Shown here in pieces: positions 44,709-54,800 of a DNA stretch of 64,000 bases. Both the position numbers and the translations under genes were made by a program. The DNA is taken from positions 6,237,501 to 6,301,500 of the forward strand of contig WPIO01000018.1 of NCBI GenBank assembly GCA_009760855.2, in the 5' to 3' direction. The notes beneath the pieces are model-generated. The model saw only the letters and a program-made list of their open reading frames with translations, searched no databases and was not told where the DNA came from. The number at the start of each line of letters is the position of its first letter. Position 1 is the first letter of the stretch. The DNA is from Cristatella mucedo (lineage: Eukaryota > Bryozoa > Phylactolaemata > Cristatellidae).

Positions 44709-47700
44709 CTAGCTTTGCAAGGCCGCAGCAGGCGGCGCCGACAGAAAGGTCGTCAGCTGCTGCAGAACGCTCGGGTCGACGTCCGCCTGCAGCCGTGCAG
44801 CCACGCTGCCGCCGCCGACGGCACCCTGCCACTGCTCCATAGCGCTGAGCGTCTGCATCACGTGCTCGGCGAGCGATACGCAGTACACCGGGTCGATCTG
44901 CATGAGCAGCCGCTTCCGTCGGTCGTGCTCGCTGTCGCCGCCCGTGCCTTCGCCGCCGTCGTCGTCGTCGACTTCGGCTGCACACTCGGAATGCCGCCCG
45001 GCGGCGCTCAGCGCTCCGCCCCTGGCGCCGGCGGGCGTCTGCAACACGAGCGTGTCCACGCAGCATTGGCCGCCCCGCCCGTCCGGGCAGAGCTGGCACA
45101 CGTCGCACAGCACCTGGACGCACGCGCCGACCACTTCCGGAAGTCGCGCGCAGGCGGAGCGCGACGGTGCACGGAGCAGAGCCGCCAGGCCGAGCGCCGA
45201 CAGCTTGCGCTTCTCCGGCTGGCTCATGCGGTCCAGGCAGTCGATCCAGCGCGTCAGCAAGCGGTCGACGACTCGATCGGTCGCCGCCGCTGCCGTGTCG
45301 ACGTCTGCACCACCAGCACTGCCCGCAATGCTTCCAGTGCAGCGTCGTCGTGCGTATTCGCCCGCGTAGGCTAGCGCCGTGCCCGGGTCGTGAAGGGTGG
45401 CGCGTGCCAGCAGCGAGCAGTACGAGCTCAGAATGGCCGGATGCGTCTCCTCGGGCTCGTCCTCGTAAGCGGCTGCTGCTGCTGAGGACGAGGGCAAGTC
45501 CTCTTCGTATCCATCGTCGGCGTCGCCGCTGCCGCCGGCTCTGTTGCCGCCGCCGGGGCCGCTGCCGAGCATGGCGCCGACGACTCGCAGCATCAGCTCG
45601 GCAAAAAGCTGGCACGCTGCAGCCGGGTACCAGGCGAAAAACAGCTCGACCACCTTGAGCACGACCAGGAGGCCTTCGGGCTTCAGGTCGCAGCCGCCGC
45701 TGCTGGGGAAAGCGGCCTCCGTCAGGCAGTCGGCGAGGGCGCGCCCGTGAGCGGCCATCACGGCGGCGCCGTCCAGCGCCAGGTACGCCTCCACGATGCG
45801 TGCACATGCGCGCAAGCTCTCCGAGGCGAGCTCACGTACCAGCCTCGGTACGGCGGCACACAGCGCCAGCAGGCCGTTGTGGCACTCGGCGGCAGAGGCT
45901 GCCAACGACGAGGTAAAGGACGAGATTGTGGCTTCCGGCAGTGGCGGAGATGGTGCGTTCTGAAGCAGCGCCTCCCACAGCTCGAGTCCATCGTCGAGCA
46001 GGTAGACGTGCGCGTCGTCCGACGGGTCGACGGCCAGCCGCACGACTGGCAGAGCGAGCTCGTAGGCGGTGCTGCTCTGCGCTGGCTCGAGGCCGCGCAC
46101 GAGGTGCGCCAGGGCGGCAGCGACGGCGCAGCGCAGCATGCCGCGCTCGTCCGCGCCGGCATCCTCGGCCAGCCGCCACAGCGGCGCCAGGCAGCGCTCA
46201 AGCAGGGCGCGAGCGTGCGGCCGCACGCTCGCGCCGGCACGCTCCACGGCGAACGAAACGGTGTGCAGCACGTGCAGGCGTGTGTCGGCCGCCGTGACGT
46301 CAGCGAGCAGGGCGCAGAGCAGCGCCAGCACGCGCCCGAGCCGCGGCGCGAAGCGCCCGGCGTCGAACTCGAAGTCGTCGAGCAGCGAGCGCAGCGTGGC
46401 TGCTGCCTCGAGGCGCACGACCAGGTCCTCGCCGCCGGCCAGGGCCGATTCGACTGCGTCGAGAAGCGCCGGCTGGACGGCCGCCGACAGGCGGACGCCG
46501 TGCAGGCGGCCGACGAGCCAGACGACGCGGCGGCGCACCAGCCGGTACACGGGGTGCGGCACGAGCAGCTCGCCGAGCAGGGCGCCGACGAGCAGCGCAT
46601 CAAAGTCGACGTCCTCGTACAGGTCGAAGCAGGCGAGGCCGGCCGCCTTGTAGACGGCCTCGCGGCGCAGCTGCACGGCCAGGTCGCCAGCCGCCACCGC
46701 AGCGGCGTCGGCGGCCGGAAGCGTCGAGGTCGGAGAGGCTGCCGAGGAGGCGCGGCAGCACTCAAGCAGCATGGCGACGAGCTGCGGGCCAAGCAGGGCT
46801 CGGTGCGCCTTGAGCAGGACGAGGTAGAGCGACTCGGCGCACGGGCGCAGGCTGAACTTGATCGAGTCGCCGCTCGACTCCTCGGCGACGAAGTGCTCCG
46901 GTTCGGCGTCCCACAGCGCCAGGTCGGCGCCCGTCATCGGGAAGTAGTCGCACACGAGGCGTCGGCCCATCTCGAGCACGACCGGCGGCGAGAAGAACTC
47001 GGCGAGCAGCTGGCCAGCGGCGGTCAGCGCCGCCGGATGCGCCGCCGCCGCAGCAGCAGCTTTCGGCGGCTTGTACTCCTCCGAGGCGATGATCTCGCGC
47101 GCCACGTTGAGCAGGTCGACGGCGAGCGCCTCGAAGATGAGCGGCGAGCCGGCGTCGGTGAAGCAGTAGCGGTAGACGAGCGACAGCACCGGCCGCAGCA
47201 GCGGCACGAACGAGGTCGGGTGGAACTCGAGCATGTCGAGCAGCAGCTTGGCGACGAGCGACAGCGTCTTGCGACGGCCGGCGGCCAGCTGGCCGCCGGC
47301 CGTCGCCAGCGCCTTGCTGTCGCACAGCCGCTCGAACCGAGCGACGGCGGCGCTCAGGAAGGCGGCCGGCTCGGCCTGCTGGCCGGGATGCTTGCAGCCG
47401 AACACGGTCAGCTTTCGCAGCACCTTGAGCGTCAGCAAGCCGTGCTCGAGGTCGGCGAGAAGCGCCGCCGCGGCCGCGTCCTCCGCCGACGACGACGACA
47501 CTGCAGCTGCCGCCTCGAGGTGAGTGTCGAGCGAGCGCTGCGCTGCCTGCCAAGAGGCGAACACGTGAGCGAACACGCCCAGTGTGACGTCCTCGAACAC
47601 CTTTCGATCGTGCGCCAGTCGCCGCGAGGCCATGCACTTGACCACCTGGTAGAAGGCGGCCAGTACGCGCCGCTGCCTCGGATGCTGCGGCTGGCATTGC

Positions 47701-48164
47701 GCGGCGCTGACGTCACTGCCATTACGGATGGCTTGGAGCATCGACGGCAGCAGCTCGGGCCACTGAGCCGGGCAGTCGATTCGGGCCACCTTGCCGACGA
47801 CGAGGGCGAGCTGAGCGGCGAGCTGAGGCAGCGGCTCGTCGCCGCCGTCGGCCTGCACTGCACAGCGAAGCAGCTGCTGGCGCAGCAGGGCCTTCTCCTG
47901 CTCGCCGATGGCATTGGGCGCCGTGCGTCGCCAGTAGCGGTCGATGCCGTTCTTGAAGCAGAGCACGGCCAGCCAGCGAACGTTCGTGTCGAGCGAGCGG
48001 TCGACGAAGACGAGCAGGAGCGCCGTGTAGAAGCCAGGGCGCGTCTCCCACTGCTTCAGCTGCTGCTCCGCCGGCCGCAGGGTGTCGCCGTCCTGGCTGC
48101 AGGCCCTGGCCAGCACGTGCAGCACGGCCTGCGCCGAAACGGCGGCCGCCGCCGCCGCATCCAT
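44709..48164 (-). CDS. IPO11: Importin-11, single-exon ORF
   Basis: The 1151-residue ORF has no intron. Importin-11 is a karyopherin-beta that carries cargo such as ubiquitin-conjugating enzymes into the nucleus under Ran-GTP control. The start is ATG 48164, the first ATG in frame, with G at -3 and +4. The importin-beta N-terminal domain covers about residues 30-105 (LRPAEQQLKQWETRPGFY, LDTNVRWLAVLCFKNGIDRY). HEAT-type helices follow throughout: RIDCPAQWPELLP, GLLTLKVLRKLTVFG, and near the C terminus RWIDCLDRMSQPEKRKLSAL. It is longer than the ~975-residue vertebrate protein because of Ala/Ser/Gly/Glu-rich inserts (for example KAAAAAAAHP and GSGPGGGNRAGGSG). Codons are strongly GC-rich. A tttatt at 44111-44116, a minus-strand aataaa, is a possible poly(A) signal. 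It diverges from PPOX. A retrocopy is the alternative reading, but no poly(A) tract or target duplication is visible. Confidence 0.95.
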   Translation of the reverse strand: MDAAAAAAVSAQAVLHVLARACSQDGDTLRPAEQQLKQWETRPGFYTALLLVFVDRSLDTNVRWLAVLCFKNGIDRYWRRTAPNAIGEQEKALLRQQLLRCAVQADGGDEPLPQLAAQLALVVGKVARIDCPAQWPELLPSMLQAIRNGSDVSAAQCQPQHPRQRRVLAAFYQVVKCMASRRLAHDRKVFEDVTLGVFAHVFASWQAAQRSLDTHLEAAAAVSSSSAEDAAAAALLADLEHGLLTLKVLRKLTVFGCKHPGQQAEPAAFLSAAVARFERLCDSKALATAGGQLAAGRRKTLSLVAKLLLDMLEFHPTSFVPLLRPVLSLVYRYCFTDAGSPLIFEALAVDLLNVAREIIASEEYKPPKAAAAAAAHPAALTAAGQLLAEFFSPPVVLEMGRRLVCDYFPMTGADLALWDAEPEHFVAEESSGDSIKFSLRPCAESLYLVLLKAHRALLGPQLVAMLLECCRASSAASPTSTLPAADAAAVAAGDLAVQLRREAVYKAAGLACFDLYEDVDFDALLVGALLGELLVPHPVYRLVRRRVVWLVGRLHGVRLSAAVQPALLDAVESALAGGEDLVVRLEAAATLRSLLDDFEFDAGRFAPRLGRVLALLCALLADVTAADTRLHVLHTVSFAVERAGASVRPHARALLERCLAPLWRLAEDAGADERGMLRCAVAAALAHLVRGLEPAQSSTAYELALPVVRLAVDPSDDAHVYLLDDGLELWEALLQNAPSPPLPEATISSFTSSLAASAAECHNGLLALCAAVPRLVRELASESLRACARIVEAYLALDGAAVMAAHGRALADCLTEAAFPSSGGCDLKPEGLLVVLKVVELFFAWYPAAACQLFAELMLRVVGAMLGSGPGGGNRAGGSGDADDGYEEDLPSSSAAAAAYEDEPEETHPAILSSYCSLLARATLHDPGTALAYAGEYARRRCTGSIAGSAGGADVDTAAAATDRVVDRLLTRWIDCLDRMSQPEKRKLSALGLAALLRAPSRSACARLPEVVGACVQVLCDVCQLCPDGRGGQCCVDTLVLQTPAGARGGALSAAGRHSECAAEVDDDDGGEGTGGDSEHDRRKRLLMQIDPVYCVSLAEHVMQTLSAMEQWQGAVGGGSVAARLQADVDPSVLQQLTTFLSAPPAAALQS

Positions 48165-48661
48165 AGCGCCGGCGGCTCGGCAGACTGCGGCGGAAGCTGC
48201 TGTTGGTCCACAGGCCGAGCAGCAGCACCGTTGGCTAGTTTCTCTGGCTGTCAGAGCCTGCCGAACGAAAAACAAAGCTTGTGCGAACGTCTTGCTCGTT
48301 CTGCGCAAAGTCCGGTGCCCTCTTTCGCCTCGCGAAAAGCAGTCGACAGGCGCAGATTGGGGAACAATTAATAATAATAATCAAGCCAGATCGGCGGTCG
48401 GCAGAGCGGACGGCCGAGCTGTGCCGACGCTAGTTTTGATACCGGCAGCCACGGCTTACCTCAGAGCTAGCCGGGCGGCGGTGTCGATTCGAGCTGCGCG
48501 ACGGGCAGCGAAATCGACCGGACTACCGCTCGATGCCTTACTCGAGCTCTTGCACGATCGGCCAAGGCCGGCAGTTCGACGATCGGCTCGCAGAGGGCGA
48601 GACGCGTGGGACGACAGAGACGTGCCGACCACCGCTGTCACGACATCCGGTAGACCGCAGT
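48165..48661. promoter_or_regulatory. Shared intergenic region of divergent IPO11 and PPOX
   Basis: The two start codons point away from each other across 497 bp that must hold both promoters. The sequence is CpG-rich on both sides with an AT-rich island (gggaacaattaataataata) near 48361 and an attgg (inverted CCAAT) at 48356-48360. I see no TATA box. CpG-rich, TATA-less divergent promoters are common for housekeeping pairs. Transcription start sites cannot be read from the sequence. Confidence 0.7.
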
Positions 48662-48817
48662 ATGGCAGCCGTCGGAGCAACCGCCGGCGCCGCGTCTGCG
48701 GTCGCCGCTGCCGCGAGACGGAGCAGCGTGCTCGTACTCGGTGGCGGCGTGTCGGGACTCAGCTCCGCTTATTACTTGCAGAAGCTGCATCGCGGACGCG
48801 AAAGGGACGATGCGCAG
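48662..48817 (+). CDS. PPOX: PPOX exon 1
   Basis: 52 codons: an Ala-rich leader, then the GGGVSGL dinucleotide-binding loop. The donor is gcgcag/gtcagt and the exon ends in phase 0. Confidence 0.93.
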
Positions 48818-51800
48818 GTCAGTTTGAGCGGCTTCTACGATCGCGCCTCTTCCGGGCACGCGCACGTTGCGTAAGCTTGCCGCGACCGGCCTACTTATCG
48901 CCGAGCTGCGTGCGTGGCGCGCGTGTGCGCGAGTATGCATTGGACTGGTTTCGCGCGTCACACGAATTGCAGCGGCCTGGGCCAATACCGCAATCCACGG
49001 CATTCCACCTCAACACGAAAGAAATCCTGTGTGAAAAGCAATTTATATTTCAATAGACCGTGAGAACGCGAGAGCAGAATCTCGTGAAATTGTGTGGGTA
49101 CATTTTAAATGTAGCGTAGTTTATGAACTTTTTGGAGCTTTGCGCAGCTGATTTGTCGTGGATTTGAGGCGAACTAAAGTGGATTTCGGTACAGGCCTCC
49201 CGTCTTTGCAGCTCATTTGCATGAGTGCGCCTGCGCACAATGACATGAAATTTGGCAGATACATAAAACCGAAGGTGTACGACAATATCAGCTCGAATTT
49301 TGAGCTCGGAAATTCCAATGTCCTATCGATTTTAGCCTAATTATAGTGGGTTTCGGTGATTCCTAAAACCCCTCGGAGTTTGCCACGGCGCCTAGCAAAG
49401 CCATGCCTACAGCCTTAAACGAGTTTTCAGCTGACTGAGAGAGTTTCAATAAGACTTAGTCGGCTCTATCAAATAAAAAGATATTGGTGTTCCACCGCCG
49501 ATACTGCAACTAACCATATTTACTTGCTTCCTTTACAATAAATGTAGAGTGCCTAGAAGAGGGTATTGGTCTCTGATAGCGATATATAGATGCGTTATTA
49601 TTATTTTTCATTTCCCCCTCCCTCTCCTGTGCCCCTCTTCCACATCTCTCTCCCACTTCCTCTCTCTCTCTCTTTCTCTGAGATTACCGGAGATGTGTAG
49701 GCAAAGCCCATATAATTGGATAGGTTTTCAATTTCTTAGCAAAACTGGGTTTTACCATAAACGGTAATTTCGTCATTCAATTTGAGAAAGCTTGGTGCCT
49801 CTAAAGTGCAAATGTCAGCAATGCATGCAGCAAGGGATTCGAGAGAGTACAGCTGCGTGTCATCTGCTTGCTTGGCGAAAACATGCATACTCAAGAAGGA
49901 GAGTATAAATTGTGAAAAGGTGTTTACCAAGAACCGACCCCTGGGGTAGACCTGCTTTAGCAGCTGCTCTGATGACCGGTACATACAAAAGCTCGGTGGC
50001 GTTGTGCTAGTTTGCACCCAATGTCGTTCAAAGGCATTTCTAGGTAAATTTTTAAAATGCCGAATCCACGTTTGGCCTTGGTGGTTGACACTGGCTGGGC
50101 TGAGTCACAATAAGTCGCACCAGTTTATACATAATTGAAGGCATGGTCTCTAAGTATTGGAGGCTTGTTAACGGCTTGAGTTAAACGACTTGCTGCCCTT
50201 TACAGCATACGGATATCCTGTCAGACACTTCAGGTGTATCTTTTGGACCAGCTGATCAGGTCTTGGATGACAGTTCTTGCATCAGTTGAGCTCACATAGA
50301 TACCTGTTGTTTGTCCATCCTTCAATTGGCTGCCGAACCGGGGTCAGCTGCTTGGCTGATGCTGCTGCCCATCACAGGTACCACCAGTCGCAGCTGGCTA
50401 GCAAGCTGCATCTGACGAAATGATCACTGAGCCGTGGCACACCCACCTGCTGAATGCACTTCGACCTTCAGCAGTAGTGGCTTGGCTATCCCCCCACCCC
50501 CTTCTCTCTCTGACGACCCAGCAAGCAATAAAGTCTTTCTGTCTCCAGCAGGTACACCTGTGGGAGAAGTCTCGGCATGCTGGAGGCTGGATCAGGTCTA
50601 CTGCCGGCGACCATGGCGCTGTCTACGAGGTCGGTCCGCGAAGCCTGCGGGCGGTGGGGCCCAGTGGCAGGGCAGCCCTGCTGCTGGTAAGTACTCGCAG
50701 CTGTGGCTGCCTCAGAAGCAGCAGCAGCTGCACCGAAGGTCAGCTCGGCTTGTCTCTGCTGCCACGTGGCTGGTGCTGTTTCTTTTAGCAATATTGTGTT
50801 GCTGATTCAGAAGCCTCATTTATATATCGGCAGAAGAGCATTTACTACGCGTTTTGCCACCACTTGCAATAGGTAGTACAGGATCGCCCACTGCAGGACT
50901 CGAACCGAAGAACCGATTTGGGAAAAGCTGGCACCTTACCCCTAAACTAAGATCTAGGGTCGGTGTTCATCCTAGGTCGGGGTTGGATAAAGCTACAATC
51001 GCATACAGCAGCTGGTGACGAATGCCCTTTGTTCTTACATTTGGAAGGAAGGAAAACTGTTGCCGGAGAAGAGAGCTGCTAGGCAGCATCTGTCGGCCTA
51101 GCCACTCGGCCACTCACCCTTGCACTCATTCCGGAAGCAAGCGCCTTAACCGTTTGCCAATAATCTCGGCACAGGCTTCTGAAACGCCCATCCTTTAATG
51201 GTCGCCTTCTGCAAGGGCAGGCGACTGCCTCTTAAACATGAAGTCTTTGCGTTGCATTACATTGCCGATGACCCGATGATGTGGTGTTCATTGGAGGGAT
51301 TTGTTGTCGGTATCGAAGTAGAACGAAAGCAGTTTTTTTAGTATAATGTTTATTTACTCCCCCCCAAATGATATGCATATGTACAAATTAAAGCAGAAAA
51401 CCGGTTGATGTCTGCAGAGTTGGGGGTGGTTCGCTGCAATACACATCGGTGCCTGAGCCGACGTGCCTCTGGAACACCCACTATACCGGTTCCAGCAGGC
51501 TGAATAGAGATTTAGTTTTCTTAAGGCACTGTACAACTGAATTATCTTTATTTAATTAATTATTTTGGGCAGTTTGGATTTCAGACTCAGCATTGGCGTT
51601 GGAGCCAGTTTGAGCTCTAGGCCACAGAGCCATTGGTGTGTGTCGTGGCCACGGTTGAATGCCTGTAACCCCCAGGTCTCAGCCCAAGGGTTATGTGCTC
51701 ACGACCTTGGTTGTGGGTTCAAGTCCTGCCGTGGCGATCCTTTATTGCCCTGTGAAAGCAGTGGTGTGGTGATAGTCATAAAGGCCTTTCTGCCCACCAA

Positions 51801-54800
51801 ATAGATGAGGCTGATGAATCGGCCTTGACCTTCTTCAACCTATTACCGAGCTGAGTGAAAGTGTTCAACCCTGCCTGGCTCCGCTCAGCATGAGCCGCTC
51901 TAAGAGTTGCCGGGCCACGCTGGCCGTCACCCTAAGAGCCTGCAGCACGCGGGCAGCTGCTCGTCTCCTTCGTGGTACAGTGTTCGCCGCGCGGTCGCAC
52001 TCGCCGCCGCCGCCGCCGAATCCATCTCGCATCCGTCTTTGCTTCAGCTGTTTCTAGTTGCTGTAGTCGCTTTGCTCTTGTCGGTCTCCCGCTGTCTAAT
52101 TTAAGATACCTTGGCAATCTCGAGAGTTTCGAATCCGGTGCTTTGGCCGTCTGACGCTTGCGGCCCTGCACCGTTCTGCATCCGATAGTTGCCCCTCGGC
52201 CGAGCTGGGCTGAGTATGCTCACCCTGTCTCACGCACGCAGCACGCACGCCTCACTCACGCCTCACTCACAACATGCGCTTCGGCAGCGGTTTCCCGCCC
52301 AGCCCGGCTGCTGGCAGCAGCGAGACGATCGGCTTGCATCGATCGGCCTGCCGAGCGTTTTCAGGTGCAACGCAGCCAAGATGCAGTCTGCCAATAGTGC
52401 CGAGCTGTTGCTTTTGCTCATACGTCCTCGCTCACCGGCCGGTAGCATCTTCAGCAGCTCGCATTTCCCCCCCCGCTTAGGCAGACGAGCTGCGGCTGCA
52501 CGACGACATCGTGTTCGCCTCGTCGTCGGACGTCAGCGCCAAGAACCGATTCATTTACGTGAACAAGAAACTCGTCCGGCTGCCCAACAGTCTCGGCGGA
52601 GTGCTGCGACGTCGCGACCCGTTCAGCAGGTCCTTGGCGTACTTTGGCGTCGCCGAGATGCTGAAAGGCCGAAACTCTCCGGCAAGCGCCGACGAAAGCA
52701 TCTACGACTTCACGAGTAGACGTCTCGGCGACGAGGTGAGCATCCGGAACCGCAGTCTCGAGAGGGGGGGGGTCCGGACGGCGGCATGCGTGGCCCTCAA
52801 CGACAATGCAACGTAATCAATAACTCTCCATCTTAGCTCCAAAAAGCCGCAAGGACTAAGTGGGTGTTACCCTAACGAGTTTTCAGCTGCGCAGTCAAAG
52901 CCCGTGCGGCTTTCGGTGCACGTGTGTGCGTGCTCTAGTGTGCCACTGTGCTGGTCTGCTGCCGAAAGGCCAGGTGAAGCGTATGCACGCCCCATTCGGG
53001 CGAACGCCTCCCTGTCAGGGTGGACGCGTGCGCGTGCATGTGAGCTTGCAGGCACGTGCGTGTGTGTGTGTGTTCCCTCCCTTGCTCTGCTCTCATTGAT
53101 TAGGCCTGTTTCTGCGTATCTCCGTGTGTCTCTGTGTATCTTTGTCTCTCTTGATATCCGTGTCTCGAGCCTATTTGTCCGTCCGTCTCTCACTCCTTTC
53201 CCCTTCCTCTCGTCCCGTTCTCTCTCTCTCTCTCACTCTCTGTCTGTCTCGCATCCGCTTCGGTTGCTGGACCGTTGCCATGCCGCCTGCAGGTTGCTCG
53301 CTACCTCATCGATGCCATGACCCGAGGGATATTCGCCGGCGACTCGCGGAAGCTGAGCGTCAGCGCGTGCTTCCCGCAGCTGAAGACCTACGAGGCTCGG
53401 GCGGGCTCCATTCTGCGCGGAGCCCTGCTTCCGGCCGCCAAGTCAAAGCCACAGGCGGCACCATCTGGCGGTGAGAGCTGGGCACAAGCAGCGAGCCGCA
53501 GCGCTGCAGCCCGGCTAGTGGTCTGCTTGGCCACCAACGTGTACGGCCTGCTGTTTGCCCTGATCATTTGCTCCTTGCCACATGCTGCTGCTTGTGAGCT
53601 TCGTGAAAGAGTCGTATTTGCACAAGCTGTGGCCAAACAAAATCGTGCGCACTCCGAGCCAACCGCTCGGCTCAAGCCTTTTGTGCATTGGCACCTTGCA
53701 GGAGGGGTGCTTGAGCAGGAGGTGATCTGTTTAGACCGCCGGTCAGTGAGTGGCTTCGCTGAAGGGCCACACAGATGAGTGAGTGCTCACTGGACTGACT
53801 GTATTCCAGCTGTTGAAACTTTAACGTCTTACATCGGCCAGATTGTCTGTTTAAATAGTATTTGCGGTTCCTGAATTACCTAGTAATTAAAGTGATAAAG
53901 GCCGTCATGCCACACGATAGCAAACTTGTGTCACATAGCGAGATGGCGAACTTCCGTCAAGTGGCAAGATGGTTCAGCGGTGTCTTCGTGGCAGAGCTAC
54001 TATGACTCAGTGAACCAGGTCCACGGGCAGTGGGCTGCTTATGATGATTAGATATCGGATGTTTCATAATATGTAGTTATGCAGCACAAGAGGCTTGACT
54101 CGTGTAATAGTGGGTCAGCGGTACTTTGGGCTTCAAAGGGTTATGTGCAACGGCTGGTTCTGGACACCTGTGGCTGTCGAATAAACGCCACTCGAGTACA
54201 TTTGTCAAGTTGAGAAAGCTGTGGCTGCTTTTTATTGCTGCCGCGCTCAGCCATTCCATCTGCGTGTGTCAAATCAACGAGTCGTTAGCTGTATTCGAGG
54301 TGCCAGCCTTGAAGCAGCAGTGTCACGAGTGTTTATCACACGTTAGCAATGATGTATACCATACGAGCGCTGTGACTTCGGCCTGAAGACATTAATACAC
54401 AGAAGCCACTACAGCAAGTTTGTAAGTTTGGCCATTGTTTAAACATCGACACCTATTTAGCTCCTGTTGCTAACGAGGATTTCCTCAACAGAGCCTGTGT
54501 TATTATAGTGCCTGGCAAGAGGCGTAGATCTCTATTAGTATTATTACAATTATTTCCAGCCTTCTTAATTTTGGATCTGAATACCTAAGTTAGCCCCTGG
54601 GTCGCAAAAACACGAGTTGCTGACGTCACACTTACAGACAGTTTGCCCTTTGTGATATCCATTGTACCACCACGATGGTGCGACTATGGTGAGCGGCATG
54701 TTTAAAATATCAGTGTAGATAAATTCCGAAATGCATATGTAGCTACATGACTTGTCCGGCTCTGTATTGACCGTTCTTCTTGTATTAGCTGCCTTGTAAT

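Noticed and set aside
44530-45807. 425-codon minus frame overlapping the IPO11 3' half
   Set aside because: Different frame of the same GC-rich DNA, Arg-rich and low-complexity; a shadow.
45747-48371. Long antisense open frame (874 codons) on the plus strand through IPO11
   Set aside because: It lies opposite the importin-11 ORF in GC-rich DNA where stops are rare. It shows no family motif, whereas the minus strand matches importin-11 from end to end.
50870-50960. Functional tRNA gene
   Set aside because: The A and B boxes are recognisable, but I could not pair an acceptor stem and the context is a repeat fragment in an intron.
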